Assembly: GCA_001820935.1 (NCBI GenBank)
Contig: MHRI01000030.1
Span: 66,734-102,968 of the forward strand
From: Candidatus Taylorbacteria bacterium RIFCSPHIGHO2_01_FULL_51_15
GTDB taxonomy: Bacteria; Patescibacteriota; Minisyncoccia; Phycocordibacterales; UBA10002
Length of the DNA stretch: 36,235 nucleotides
Direction of reading: 5' to 3'
A program made the position numbers and the translations under genes. Shown here one piece after another: positions 1 through 6,580 of the stretch. The notes beneath the pieces are model-generated. The model was given only the letters and a program-made list of their open reading frames with translations. It was not told where the DNA came from and did not search any database. How positions within the stretch are numbered: the stretch's first letter is position 1; every line of letters begins with the position of its first letter.

Positions 1-1
1 G

Positions 2-1030
2 CATACGGCGCCAGATTTTATCATCTACGCTCTCGCCAGGCTTCATGGCATAAAGACGCTTATGTTCTACGCGACTGAAGTTTCTGACCGTCTTCTCTTT
101 ATGGAGGACTTTACTGCGGGGAGCGCGCTGTTTGAACGAACCGCAAAGGAGTATCAGGGAAAATCATTCGCTTTGTCCGATATCCCACCCGATCTCCACG
201 CGTACTACCGGGCACGCGCGGGAGGAAACTACGTGACGCCTCTTTCCTTACGTTTATACAAGAAGGATTTCAAGGGTAAGAATTTTCTTCTTAAAAAGGG
301 GCGTGTGCTCATAGAGAGCCTCAGAGATCTTTCGCTCTTTCCGAAGGCGATTCGCTACATCTCTCGACAACTTGGCAGTAATCTGAAAAAGGAGTATGAA
401 CGCGTTTCGGTTGAGCCCGATCTTACGGCGAAGTTCGTATATCTTCCTCTACAGTATCAACCTGAAGCGACCACCAACCCTCTCGGCGGTATCTTTATGG
501 ATCAGATACGAATGGTGAAGACGGTTTCTGAAGCGCTCCCGAAGGATTGGTTTATATACGTGAAAGAGCATCCTTCGCAGTGGGGAAGACAGACGACTAA
601 GTTTAATTTCTTTCGATGTAAGGGTTACTACGACACGCTTGCGAAATTCCCGAACGTAAAGATCGTGCCGATGAACACAAAGACTGAAGCGCTTTCTGGA
701 GGATGCCAGGCCGTCGTCACAAATACCGGTACTGCCGGATGGGAAGCAGCACTTCGGCTTAAGCCAACAATAACGTTCGGCTATCCGTGGTATATGTTTT
801 GCCCATCCGTATTTAGGGTGAGTGATGTGGCGTCTGCAAAACAGGCCCTTACGAACATCTCGAGAGGGTTCAAGCCAACCGAGCAAGCCCTCATCAATTT
901 TCTTGCCGCACTCGGTCACTCGAGCATTCACGGATACCTCGAAGCACACACAAAACAACTCTCAAAGATTACCAAAGAGGAAGCGACACGAAACATCTCT
1001 GAAGTTCTTCGCGAAGCATTAATAGCCTAA
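2..1030 (+). CDS. Capsule-type polysaccharide biosynthesis protein (5' end cut off)
   Basis: The frame is open from base 2, so the true start lies upstream; the first internal ATG is at 62. The visible protein is about 342 residues. It has the layout of the Capsule_synth (KpsC/KpsS-like) glycan family: a PLQYQPE stretch after a beta strand, a KEHPSQ motif, then a VVTNTGTAGWEAAL stretch followed by a proline/glycine-rich FGYPWY segment, which is the nucleotide-sugar-site signature of GT-B-like capsule proteins. It probably transfers or assembles a surface sugar in the cytoplasm. It ends by overlapping the 3' end of the convergent CMP-sugar synthetase gene by 12 bases. The following genes make activated acidic sugars, which fits a capsule or glycan role. 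The family call is from motifs only. Confidence 0.6.
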   Translation, partial: HTAPDFIIYALARLHGIKTLMFYATEVSDRLLFMEDFTAGSALFERTAKEYQGKSFALSDIPPDLHAYYRARAGGNYVTPLSLRLYKKDFKGKNFLLKKGRVLIESLRDLSLFPKAIRYISRQLGSNLKKEYERVSVEPDLTAKFVYLPLQYQPEATTNPLGGIFMDQIRMVKTVSEALPKDWFIYVKEHPSQWGRQTTKFNFFRCKGYYDTLAKFPNVKIVPMNTKTEALSGGCQAVVTNTGTAGWEAALRLKPTITFGYPWYMFCPSVFRVSDVASAKQALTNISRGFKPTEQALINFLAALGHSSIHGYLEAHTKQLSKITKEEATRNISEVLREALIA

Positions 1031-1726
1031 AAGCTTCATTCTATTTTCAAGAAGGTCCCAGTCCGAGGAGGTATTAATGTCCGCACTTTCATTTTCCTGC
1101 ATCACCAAGAGTTCTACCTTGCTACCGTATAGGTTGGGTGTTTCTTCGTAAAGGTTCTGTGGTTTGAAGAGATAGATACAGTCATTTCTCGAATAGCCCT
1201 TCGGGAGTTCCTGTCTTCGAGCGGGGATCTTTCGGAGCGGGTCACCATTCCAAAGTACCACCTCATCTTTTTCATTTCTCTTGAGAATCCAACCCGGATT
1301 GTTGTTGGCGATTGCTTCATGTACCGTTACGACCGAGTCAGGCTGCTTTTCTATAAAAATCTCTATGGCGTTATCAATTTGCTTGGCTGTACGGATGGGG
1401 TTGGTCGGCTGGAGCAGGGCAACGGCATCGGGCACGTAGTTCTCATGCTTCTTCAGCCAATCAAGCGCGTGTCGAAGTACCGGCTCGCTCGGTGTTGTGT
1501 CGAGAGCAAACTCTCCCGGCCGCATGAACGGAACTTCGGCGCCGTACTTTTTTGCCACCGCAGCAATTTCCGCATCATCAGTTGATACGATAACGCGCGA
1601 GAGTTTGCTCTGTTTCGCGGATTCGATGCTCCAGGCGATGAGCGGTTTTCCTAGGAGTGGCTTGATGTTTTTGCGTGGAATACTCTTTGACCCTCCGCGA
1701 GCTGGAATGATACCTAGGATTTCCAT
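1019..1726 (-). CDS. neuA: CMP-sialic/nonulosonic acid cytidylyltransferase (NeuA-like)
   Basis: This 235-residue protein should activate a nonulosonic acid by transferring CMP from CTP. The N-terminal IIPARGGSKSIPRKN is the nucleotide-binding signature of the NeuA/KdsB family. It is followed by GKPLIAWSIESA, VSTDD and a LLQPTNPIRT stretch typical of CMP-NeuAc synthetases. An upstream in-frame GTG or ATG would add 16 residues rich in Cys, Tyr and Ser before MEILGIIPARGG; I chose the ATG at 1726 because the family begins with this beta strand. A candidate minus-strand promoter (TGG then TATACT) lies at 1765-1773. It is convergent with the capsule gene and divergent from the epimerase gene. Length fits the family (220-240). 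The exact sugar (sialic, legionaminic or other) cannot be read from the sequence. Confidence 0.88.
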   Translation of the reverse strand: MEILGIIPARGGSKSIPRKNIKPLLGKPLIAWSIESAKQSKLSRVIVSTDDAEIAAVAKKYGAEVPFMRPGEFALDTTPSEPVLRHALDWLKKHENYVPDAVALLQPTNPIRTAKQIDNAIEIFIEKQPDSVVTVHEAIANNNPGWILKRNEKDEVVLWNGDPLRKIPARRQELPKGYSRNDCIYLFKPQNLYEETPNLYGSKVELLVMQENESADINTSSDWDLLENRMKLLGY

Positions 1727-1764
1727 ACGACACGAACTACGAATAAGATACGAACATACGAATG

Positions 1765-1773
1765 AGTATACCA
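1765..1773 (-). promoter_or_regulatory. Candidate extended -10 promoter for neuA
   Basis: On the minus strand the sequence reads TGG followed directly by TATACT, an extended -10 element. It would start transcription about 32 bases before the neuA ATG. No convincing -35 is visible. Inference from consensus only. Confidence 0.4.
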
Positions 1774-1800
1774 ATACAACTTAGTGTGTAATGGTAGAGT

Positions 1801-1806
1801 TATAAT
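1801..1806 (+). promoter_or_regulatory. TATAAT -10 box, near-leaderless start of epimerase gene
   Basis: A perfect TATAAT ends 8 bases before the ATG at 1815, so the predicted transcription start falls within about two bases of the start codon. No Shine-Dalgarno sequence fits in the gap. This suggests leaderless translation of the sugar epimerase operon. Confidence 0.55.
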
Positions 1807-1814
1807 ACCACGAT

Positions 1815-2627
1815 ATGCCTATCCCTATAGGTATTTTACAGGGTCGCCTCTCGCCGTCAGAAAACGGCCGTTTTCAATTTTCTCCGACAGACTGGGAGCA
1901 GGAATTTGCAAAGGCAAAGGAGCTTGGCTTTAGCTCCATTGAATGGCTCTTTGATTTTGTCTGTCACGAAACGAACACCCTCCTTGCTTCGGGCGGAGCA
2001 GAGCGCATACAAGCTGTCGCCGAAGAAACCGACGTCGCGCTGAACTCAATCTGCGCTGACTATTTTATGAAATACCGTTTTACCGGCGAAGACGCGAAAA
2101 CTTCAACGGAAATCCTGCGGCGTCTTATAAACGTAGCCGCAAAGCTTACGAAACAAAAGCTCATTCTTATTCCGCTACTTGAAGGAAACGCTCCGAAAAC
2201 CGATGCGGAGAAAAGAGAAATCGTCGCAAAGGTCGCTCCGCTTCTTTCAATTGCCGAAAGGCTAGGCGTCCGCCTCGGATTTGAAACCGAGATGGACAAG
2301 AATGAACTTTCTCGTTTTCTTGAGTTGTTCCCCTCGCCCGCCGTCGGCATCTACTACGATATCGGCAATGCAACCTCGTACGGGTATGACGTGCCTGCCG
2401 ACATCCGGTTTTTCGGAAAGCGCATTTTCGGCGTTCACGCCAAAGACCGTAGAAAAGGAAGCACACAGTCGGTCTATTTGGGAGAAGGGGATGCAGACTA
2501 TGAGGGGTGTTTGAGTGCGCTCCGCGGTATCGGTTTTGGTGGTACAATTATCATGCAGGCGTGGCGGACTGCCGACTACCTCTCCGACGCAGAGCGTCAG
2601 CTTTTATTTTTGAAAAAGTATGCGTAA
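1815..2627 (+). CDS. Sugar phosphate isomerase/epimerase, TIM barrel
   Basis: This 270-residue protein resembles the xylose-isomerase-like TIM-barrel family (AP_endonuc_2 fold). Visible strand and metal-site landmarks are GILQGRLSP at the N-terminus, GFSSIEW, a FETE strand end near residue 158, YYDIGN near 182 and GVHAKDR near 208. These are the usual Glu, Asp and His divalent-metal ligands; the last barrel strand has Gln (IIMQAW) where many members have Glu. It overlaps the following dehydrogenase by 8 bases, so the two are almost certainly co-transcribed. Within a locus making CMP-activated sugars, a keto-sugar isomerase or epimerase role is plausible, but the substrate is unknown. Confidence 0.78.
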   Translation: MPIPIGILQGRLSPSENGRFQFSPTDWEQEFAKAKELGFSSIEWLFDFVCHETNTLLASGGAERIQAVAEETDVALNSICADYFMKYRFTGEDAKTSTEILRRLINVAAKLTKQKLILIPLLEGNAPKTDAEKREIVAKVAPLLSIAERLGVRLGFETEMDKNELSRFLELFPSPAVGIYYDIGNATSYGYDVPADIRFFGKRIFGVHAKDRRKGSTQSVYLGEGDADYEGCLSALRGIGFGGTIIMQAWRTADYLSDAERQLLFLKKYA

Positions 2628-3381
2628 TCCGTTTGATATCAAAGGGAGAGTGATTATTCTCACCGGAGCATCCGGTTTTTTGGGCTCGGGGTATGCAAAG
2701 TTTCTTCGCGAAGCGGGAGCGGAGGTTATCGGTTGGGATCGGACTGGCGGCAAAGGAATCGAAGCGGTTGATATCACCGATGAAGGGCAAGTTGCGAAGG
2801 CCGTTGGAACGATCGTGGAGAAACATGGGCGCATTGACGCACTCATAAACAACGCCGCCATGAATCCGGCAGTGGGAAGTGAAGAGTCGAAGAACATGTT
2901 CGTCCCCGTAGAGGACTACCCAATCTCACTTTGGAAAGAAGAGCTCGAAGTGAATCTTACCGGCATGTTCATTTGCATCAAGGCGGTGGTGCCTTGGATG
3001 AAAAAAGGGAAGGGTGGTTCAATCATCAACGTCGCGTCCGAGGTCTCAAGCATCGCCCACGACCACCGCGTATACAATACGGAGGGGAAATACAAATCTC
3101 CCGCCTATATCGCTTCAAAAACTGGCGTTGTCGGGCTCACTCGCTCCATGGCCGCACAGCTCGGCGTGCACGGTATCCGGGTCAACGCTTTTTCTCCTGG
3201 CGGAGTGAGAAATGAAAAAATGCCGGCAGATTTTGTGAGGCGATTTGGAGAGAGCAACATGCTTGGGCGTATGGCGGAGCCGGGTGAATACAACGGCATT
3301 ATGCAATTCCTTTGCTCGGACGCATCGTCATTTATGACTGGCGCGAACCTCACCGCGGACGGCGGAAAGAGTGCGTGGTAA
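2620..3381 (+). CDS. Short-chain dehydrogenase/reductase (SDR)
   Basis: This is a 253-residue classical SDR oxidoreductase. It has the TGASGFLG nucleotide-binding loop near residue 15, an Asp after the second strand (GWDRTGG) that suggests NAD(H) preference, NNAA near residue 84, the active-site Ser in NVASEVSS near 143, and the catalytic YIASK (Tyr-X3-Lys) near 166. The C-terminus has the family's TGANLTADGG ending. Its start overlaps the end of the epimerase gene, indicating translational coupling. Similar SDRs (PtmA-like) sit in flagellin and surface nonulosonate loci, so oxidation of a sugar intermediate is a reasonable inference. The exact substrate cannot be read from the sequence. Confidence 0.85.
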   Translation: MRNPFDIKGRVIILTGASGFLGSGYAKFLREAGAEVIGWDRTGGKGIEAVDITDEGQVAKAVGTIVEKHGRIDALINNAAMNPAVGSEESKNMFVPVEDYPISLWKEELEVNLTGMFICIKAVVPWMKKGKGGSIINVASEVSSIAHDHRVYNTEGKYKSPAYIASKTGVVGLTRSMAAQLGVHGIRVNAFSPGGVRNEKMPADFVRRFGESNMLGRMAEPGEYNGIMQFLCSDASSFMTGANLTADGGKSAW

Positions 3382-3397
3382 CCATGTCGGGGCACGT

Positions 3398-3991
3398 CTA
3401 TTCCGCAAAAGCTTTTTCTACCTCCTGACAAATAACGTGAATAAGCGCGATCTGAAGCTCTTGGACATGCGGTGTACGTCTCTCCGCGATGGCAATAGTC
3501 ACATCGGCCATATCACGAAGCGCCCCGCCGGAGTTGCCAAGCAAGCAAATACTCTTTAGACCTAGTATTTTTGCTTTCTCAACAGCCAGAATGAGGTTCT
3601 TAGAATTTCCGCTTGTTGATATGCCTATGAAGATATCTTCAGGTTTTCCGAATGCCTCAAGCTGGCGCGCGAAGACATCCTCGAAACAATAATCGTTACT
3701 CCAGGCAGTGAGCATGGATGAAGATGAAGAGAGGGCGATGGCGGGACGCGCTTTTCTCTCTTCCATAAAGCGGCCGACAAATTCAGTGGCAAAGTGCTCC
3801 GCGTCAGCCGCACTTCCACCGTTTCCCGCGATAAGAAGTTTGCCGCCTCCTGAGAAGCATTTTGAAATGAGCGAAATAGCTTCGCCAACACTCTTTTGGA
3901 GTTTGCTGTCCTTGCGAGATGTCTCGATCAAAGCACCTATGTCCGCGAGATATTGTCGGATACGGTTAGGCATAATGTTACTTTTGTTCAC
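3398..3991 (-). CDS. gmhA: GmhA-like phosphoheptose isomerase (SIS domain)
   Basis: The protein has 197 residues from a GTG at 3991; an ATG at 3973 would give 191, and the choice is uncertain. It is a single SIS domain of the GmhA family, which isomerises sedoheptulose 7-phosphate to a heptose phosphate. Diagnostic stretches are AGNGGSAADAEHFATEFVGRF, AWSNDYCFEDVFARQ, ISTSGNSKN and the C-terminal TPHVQE with the metal/active-site His. The gene is convergent with the SDR gene and divergent from the NeuB-like gene, sharing a short AT-rich intergenic region with TATATA/TATACT boxes. It could supply a heptose, or a ketose-aldose isomerisation for the same surface sugar as its neighbours. Confidence 0.85.
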   Translation of the reverse strand: MNKSNIMPNRIRQYLADIGALIETSRKDSKLQKSVGEAISLISKCFSGGGKLLIAGNGGSAADAEHFATEFVGRFMEERKARPAIALSSSSSMLTAWSNDYCFEDVFARQLEAFGKPEDIFIGISTSGNSKNLILAVEKAKILGLKSICLLGNSGGALRDMADVTIAIAERRTPHVQELQIALIHVICQEVEKAFAE

Positions 3992-4042
3992 TCTGCAGGT
4001 TATATATACTATAGTAACTCAATTAGACGTAAAAATATCACT

Positions 4043-4909
4043 ATGGGGACCGTAACTATCGGCGGAAAGCGTGTGGGAGAAGGGCATCCGTGCTTTATCA
4101 TTGCGGAGATCGGCATCAATCATAACGGTTCGATTGAAACTGCGAAGAAGCTGATTGACGTCGCGGTTGATGCCGGATGCGACGCGGTCAAATTCCAGAA
4201 GCGAACGATTGAGATCGTTTACACCAAAGAAGAGCTGGAGCGTCCTCGGGAGAGTCCATTCGGGAAGACTAACGGGGACCTAAAACGCGGATTGGAATTT
4301 GGAGAGAAGGAGTACAGAGAAATAGACCGATACTGCAAGGAAAAAGGGATCCTCTGGGGCGCGTCATGCTGGGACGAAGCCAGCGTGGATTTTATTGAAC
4401 AGTTCAACCCGCCCTTCTATAAAGTCGCCTCGGCTTCGCTCACCGATCACGGGCTCCTTGCGCACAAACGCATCAAGGGGCGTCCCATCATCCTCTCGAC
4501 CGGCATGAGTACGCTCGAGGAGGTGAAGGCCGCGGTAAAGGTGCTTGGCACCAAAGACCTTATCCTTATGCACACGGTCGCGACCTATCCTGCAAAGAAT
4601 GAGGACCTCAATCTTTCCGTCATTCGCACGCTTCAAGAGACGTTTCCTACGGTACCGGTCGGGTATAGCGGTCATGAAGTTGGCGTCCCGCCTACACTCA
4701 TGGCGGCCGTGCTTGGCGCCTCTGTGGTTGAGCGCCATATCACCCTTGATCGCGCGATGTGGGGAACCGATCAGGCGGCAAGTCTCGAGCCTGGCGGCAT
4801 CAAACTTGTCGTGCGGGATATCCGTATGTGGGAAGATGCGCGGGGCGATGGCGTAAAGCGCGTGCTCGAGGCAGAGATTCCTATCAAGCAAAAACTAAGA
4901 CGGAAATGA
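4043..4909 (+). CDS. neuB: N-acetylneuraminate synthase-like enzyme lacking SAF domain
   Basis: This enzyme should condense phosphoenolpyruvate with a six-carbon sugar to form a nonulosonic acid. The 288-residue product from the ATG at 4043 begins with a short strand and then IAEIGINHNGS, the NeuB signature. Next come DAVKFQKR, the YKVASASLTDH barrel strand, STGMSTLEEV, LMHTVATYPA, GYSGHE and VVERHITLDR with the metal-binding His. It stops at KQKLRRK, where typical 340-350-residue NeuB/SpsE/PseI proteins continue into an antifreeze-like SAF domain; none is encoded here or in the next gene. An extended frame back to 3896 is open but overlaps the divergent gene and shows no homology. The cupin gene follows after 4 bases. 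Confidence 0.87.
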   Translation: MGTVTIGGKRVGEGHPCFIIAEIGINHNGSIETAKKLIDVAVDAGCDAVKFQKRTIEIVYTKEELERPRESPFGKTNGDLKRGLEFGEKEYREIDRYCKEKGILWGASCWDEASVDFIEQFNPPFYKVASASLTDHGLLAHKRIKGRPIILSTGMSTLEEVKAAVKVLGTKDLILMHTVATYPAKNEDLNLSVIRTLQETFPTVPVGYSGHEVGVPPTLMAAVLGASVVERHITLDRAMWGTDQAASLEPGGIKLVVRDIRMWEDARGDGVKRVLEAEIPIKQKLRRK

Positions 4910-4913
4910 ATCT

Positions 4914-5342
4914 ATGTCCGTCCATGTCATTAAAAGAGAAATGATTGACGCGATGCTCGCGCTTCCCCCGGAGGAGGGAAAGCGGCTCTTAGAACCCTTA
5001 AAAAGTCTTGCGGCCACAGAGAAATTACCGTTTAACCTTCTTGAGGATACGAATGTATCGAATGATGCCGAGGTGCATCGACACGAAGCTGATCTGTGGC
5101 TCTGCCTTTCGGGTGAAGTTACATTCAACTGTGGCGGAGCGCTTGTAAATGGAACGCCTCGTAAATTAAAAGATGGAACTATTGATGAACGTGAATGGAA
5201 AGCAAAAGAGATTATAGGGGGCGCAGAGATCGTACTTCGAGTTGGCGATTGGTTGTACATTCCTGCTGGTGTGCCGCATCAGCACCGCGCGATGGGAACC
5301 GCGAAGCTTATGATCGTTAAGATTCCGAAGGTTGAAAAGTAA
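4914..5342 (+). CDS. Cupin-domain protein
   Basis: This 142-residue protein contains one cupin beta-barrel. The first motif is visible as VHRHEADLWLCLSGEV (two His and a Glu for metal binding), the second as GDWLYIPAGVPHQHRA (Pro-Gly and the distal His). The first 45 residues are helical. It starts 4 bases after the NeuB-like gene and is followed directly by the KdsC-like phosphatase, so all three probably form one operon. Cupins in such loci act as sugar epimerases, isomerases or sugar-binding subunits. Which applies here is not determinable from the sequence. Confidence 0.75.
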   Translation: MSVHVIKREMIDAMLALPPEEGKRLLEPLKSLAATEKLPFNLLEDTNVSNDAEVHRHEADLWLCLSGEVTFNCGGALVNGTPRKLKDGTIDEREWKAKEIIGGAEIVLRVGDWLYIPAGVPHQHRAMGTAKLMIVKIPKVEK

Positions 5343-5370
5343 CACTGAAACAGGTAATCTGTCTAGAGCT

Positions 5371-5886
5371 ATGCACAACGATTTACAAAGCAAGTTAAAG
5401 GGTATCAAGCTCGTCGCCACCGATTTTGACGGGATACACACGGATGGCTGCGTGTATGTAGATGAGGGGGGAAAAGAGTCCGTGAGGTGCAGTCGTAAAG
5501 ACGGCCTGGGCATTCTCATGCTAAAGCGCGCGGGCATAGAGGTGCATGTGATCTCTAAGGAAACCAACCAAGTAGTAGCGGCTCGGTGCAAGAAGCTTAA
5601 GATTACCTACGATCAGGGAGTGCATGACAGCGACGGGAAACTTGAGATCCTGAGGCGGATTGTTACAGAAAGAGGTCTTATGCCCGAGCAAGTGCTCTAC
5701 ATGGGCGATGACCTCAACGATAAAGCCCCTCTCGAGTATGCCGGAATCGCGGTGACCGTCTCCGATGGCCACCCGTCTCTTGCTTCGATCTGTGACTATG
5801 TCACTAAAAATGGGGGCGGACACCATGCTATTCGTGAAGTTGCCGAACTCATTTTAGAAGCCCAAGGTCATCCCCTCGCGTTTTGA
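5371..5886 (+). CDS. KdsC-like HAD phosphatase
   Basis: The 171-residue protein is a C0-type HAD hydrolase of the KdsC (Kdo-8-phosphate phosphatase) type. The nucleophile loop is DFDGIHTDG near residue 20, where KdsC usually reads DVDGVLTDG. The second Ser/Thr motif is VISKET near 60, the conserved Lys is in DGKLEIL, and the acidic motif is MGDDLND near 110. The open frame begins with a TTG at 5332 inside the cupin gene; I chose the ATG at 5371 because it gives the family length and places the first strand normally. With a NeuB-like synthase and a CMP transferase nearby, it probably removes phosphate from the newly made acid sugar. A strong terminator follows. Confidence 0.82.
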   Translation: MHNDLQSKLKGIKLVATDFDGIHTDGCVYVDEGGKESVRCSRKDGLGILMLKRAGIEVHVISKETNQVVAARCKKLKITYDQGVHDSDGKLEILRRIVTERGLMPEQVLYMGDDLNDKAPLEYAGIAVTVSDGHPSLASICDYVTKNGGGHHAIREVAELILEAQGHPLAF

Positions 5887-5919
5887 CGCGCTCATCTAGC
5901 GCACTCATGTTTTTCGCAG

Positions 5920-5941
5920 CGGCTCTCGACGGGCCGTTTTT
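5920..5941 (+). terminator. Rho-independent terminator after the sugar operon
   Basis: The sequence CGGCTC-TCGAC-GGGCCG forms a 6-pair stem (one G-U) with a 5-base loop, followed by five T. It lies 34 bases after the phosphatase stop codon and closes the sugar-synthesis operon. Confidence 0.75.
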
Positions 5942-5971
5942 GTTTGGGCGATAGTTTTTGCCTCTGGTATA

Positions 5972-5980
5972 TGGTAGAAT
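5972..5980 (+). promoter_or_regulatory. Extended -10 promoter, leaderless GTG start
   Basis: TGG-TAGAAT is an extended -10 element. The GTG at 5987 begins exactly seven bases after its last base, where transcription should start. No -35 match is evident. Confidence 0.55.
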
Positions 5981-5986
5981 GAGGGG

Positions 5987-6205
5987 GTGAAATTCCGATT
6001 TACGCATCATGCGGAGTATCGCGTGTTCATCGAACGAAACATCTCTGCTGAAGCAATTAAAGAGACCATTCGGACACCTGACACAGTTACTGCGCTTCCG
6101 GACGGAGTCATTAAATGTTCTAAAAAACTAGAGGCAGGTATGTTGACGGTCGTCTATTGTAAAGATAAAAATACCTATATCATCATAACCGCATATTTTA
6201 AATAA
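5987..6205 (+). CDS. DUF4258-like small protein, possible toxin of a TA pair
   Basis: The 72-residue product starts with GTG. It begins FTHHAEYRVFIERNIS, and a strand-rich C-terminus follows (VIKCSKKLEAGMLTVVYCKDKNTYIIITAYFK, given here in part). This matches the DUF4258/RelE-BrnT-like fold, where an early His/Arg helix precedes a small beta sheet. The companion DUF2283 gene begins 4 bases downstream. DUF4258-DUF2283 pairs are commonly predicted as toxin-antitoxin or regulatory modules; whether this one is toxic is unknown. The start codon coincides with the predicted transcription start of the promoter at 5972-5980. Confidence 0.65.
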   Translation: MKFRFTHHAEYRVFIERNISAEAIKETIRTPDTVTALPDGVIKCSKKLEAGMLTVVYCKDKNTYIIITAYFK

Positions 6206-6209
6206 TTCT

Positions 6210-6449
6210 ATGAACATTACCTACGACAAAACAGCCGATGCCATGTATCTGTACTTTCAAAAAGGCAAGAAAATTTCTCGTACCGTTGAACTCGCCGATT
6301 TACTTATTGCTGACCTCGATAAGCAGGGGAAAGTCATTGGAGTAGAGGTCCTCTGCGCGTCTCGCCAGCTTGTAACGAAACGTCGTGGCAAAAAGATGAA
6401 GGCACATAATTTTCTCAAGATGGATATTCCCGTTACGGTGAGCGCGTAA
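6210..6449 (+). CDS. DUF2283 family protein, likely partner/antitoxin
   Basis: The 79-residue product has the DUF2283 signature: ITYDKTADAMYLYF at the start (Y-D-x-x-A-D-A-x-Y-L), then an Asp-rich DLLIADLDKQGKVIGVEVL strand pair. The C-terminal 25 residues are Lys/Arg rich. It lies 4 bases after the DUF4258-like gene and has no promoter of its own, so it is co-expressed. It is the probable neutralising partner if the pair is a toxin-antitoxin system. In some genomes DUF2283 proteins stand alone, so the functional call is weak, although the family call is firm. Confidence 0.72.
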   Translation: MNITYDKTADAMYLYFQKGKKISRTVELADLLIADLDKQGKVIGVEVLCASRQLVTKRRGKKMKAHNFLKMDIPVTVSA

Positions 6450-6544
6450 CTTTGGTAAAAATTATTGATTAAATACCAAGATCGCCGCGCTTCAATGGAC
6501 GATTGCGCGGCATGATTTCGCTAAATCAAATGAAAACGCTCTCC

Positions 6545-6572
6545 TTGAAAGAGGAGACCGTTGTGCTACTAT
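6545..6572 (+). promoter_or_regulatory. Promoter of the O-antigen-ligase-like gene
   Basis: TTGAAA at 6545-6550, a 16-base spacer, then TACTAT at 6567-6572 preceded by TGC (extended -10). The predicted start is about two bases before the ATG at 6581, so the transcript is essentially leaderless. A small hairpin (TCTCCT/AGGAGA, 6540-6557) overlaps the -35 region. Confidence 0.5.
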
Positions 6573-6580
6573 AGGCCCCT

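Noticed and set aside
3896-4042. N-terminal extension of the NeuB-like gene
   Set aside because: The frame is open but overlaps the divergent gmhA gene and promoter region, and the family starts at the strand after 4043.
6484-6511. Hairpin GCCGCGC/GCGCGGC as a terminator after the DUF2283 gene
   Set aside because: The stem is perfect, but the loop is 14 bases and no T run follows.
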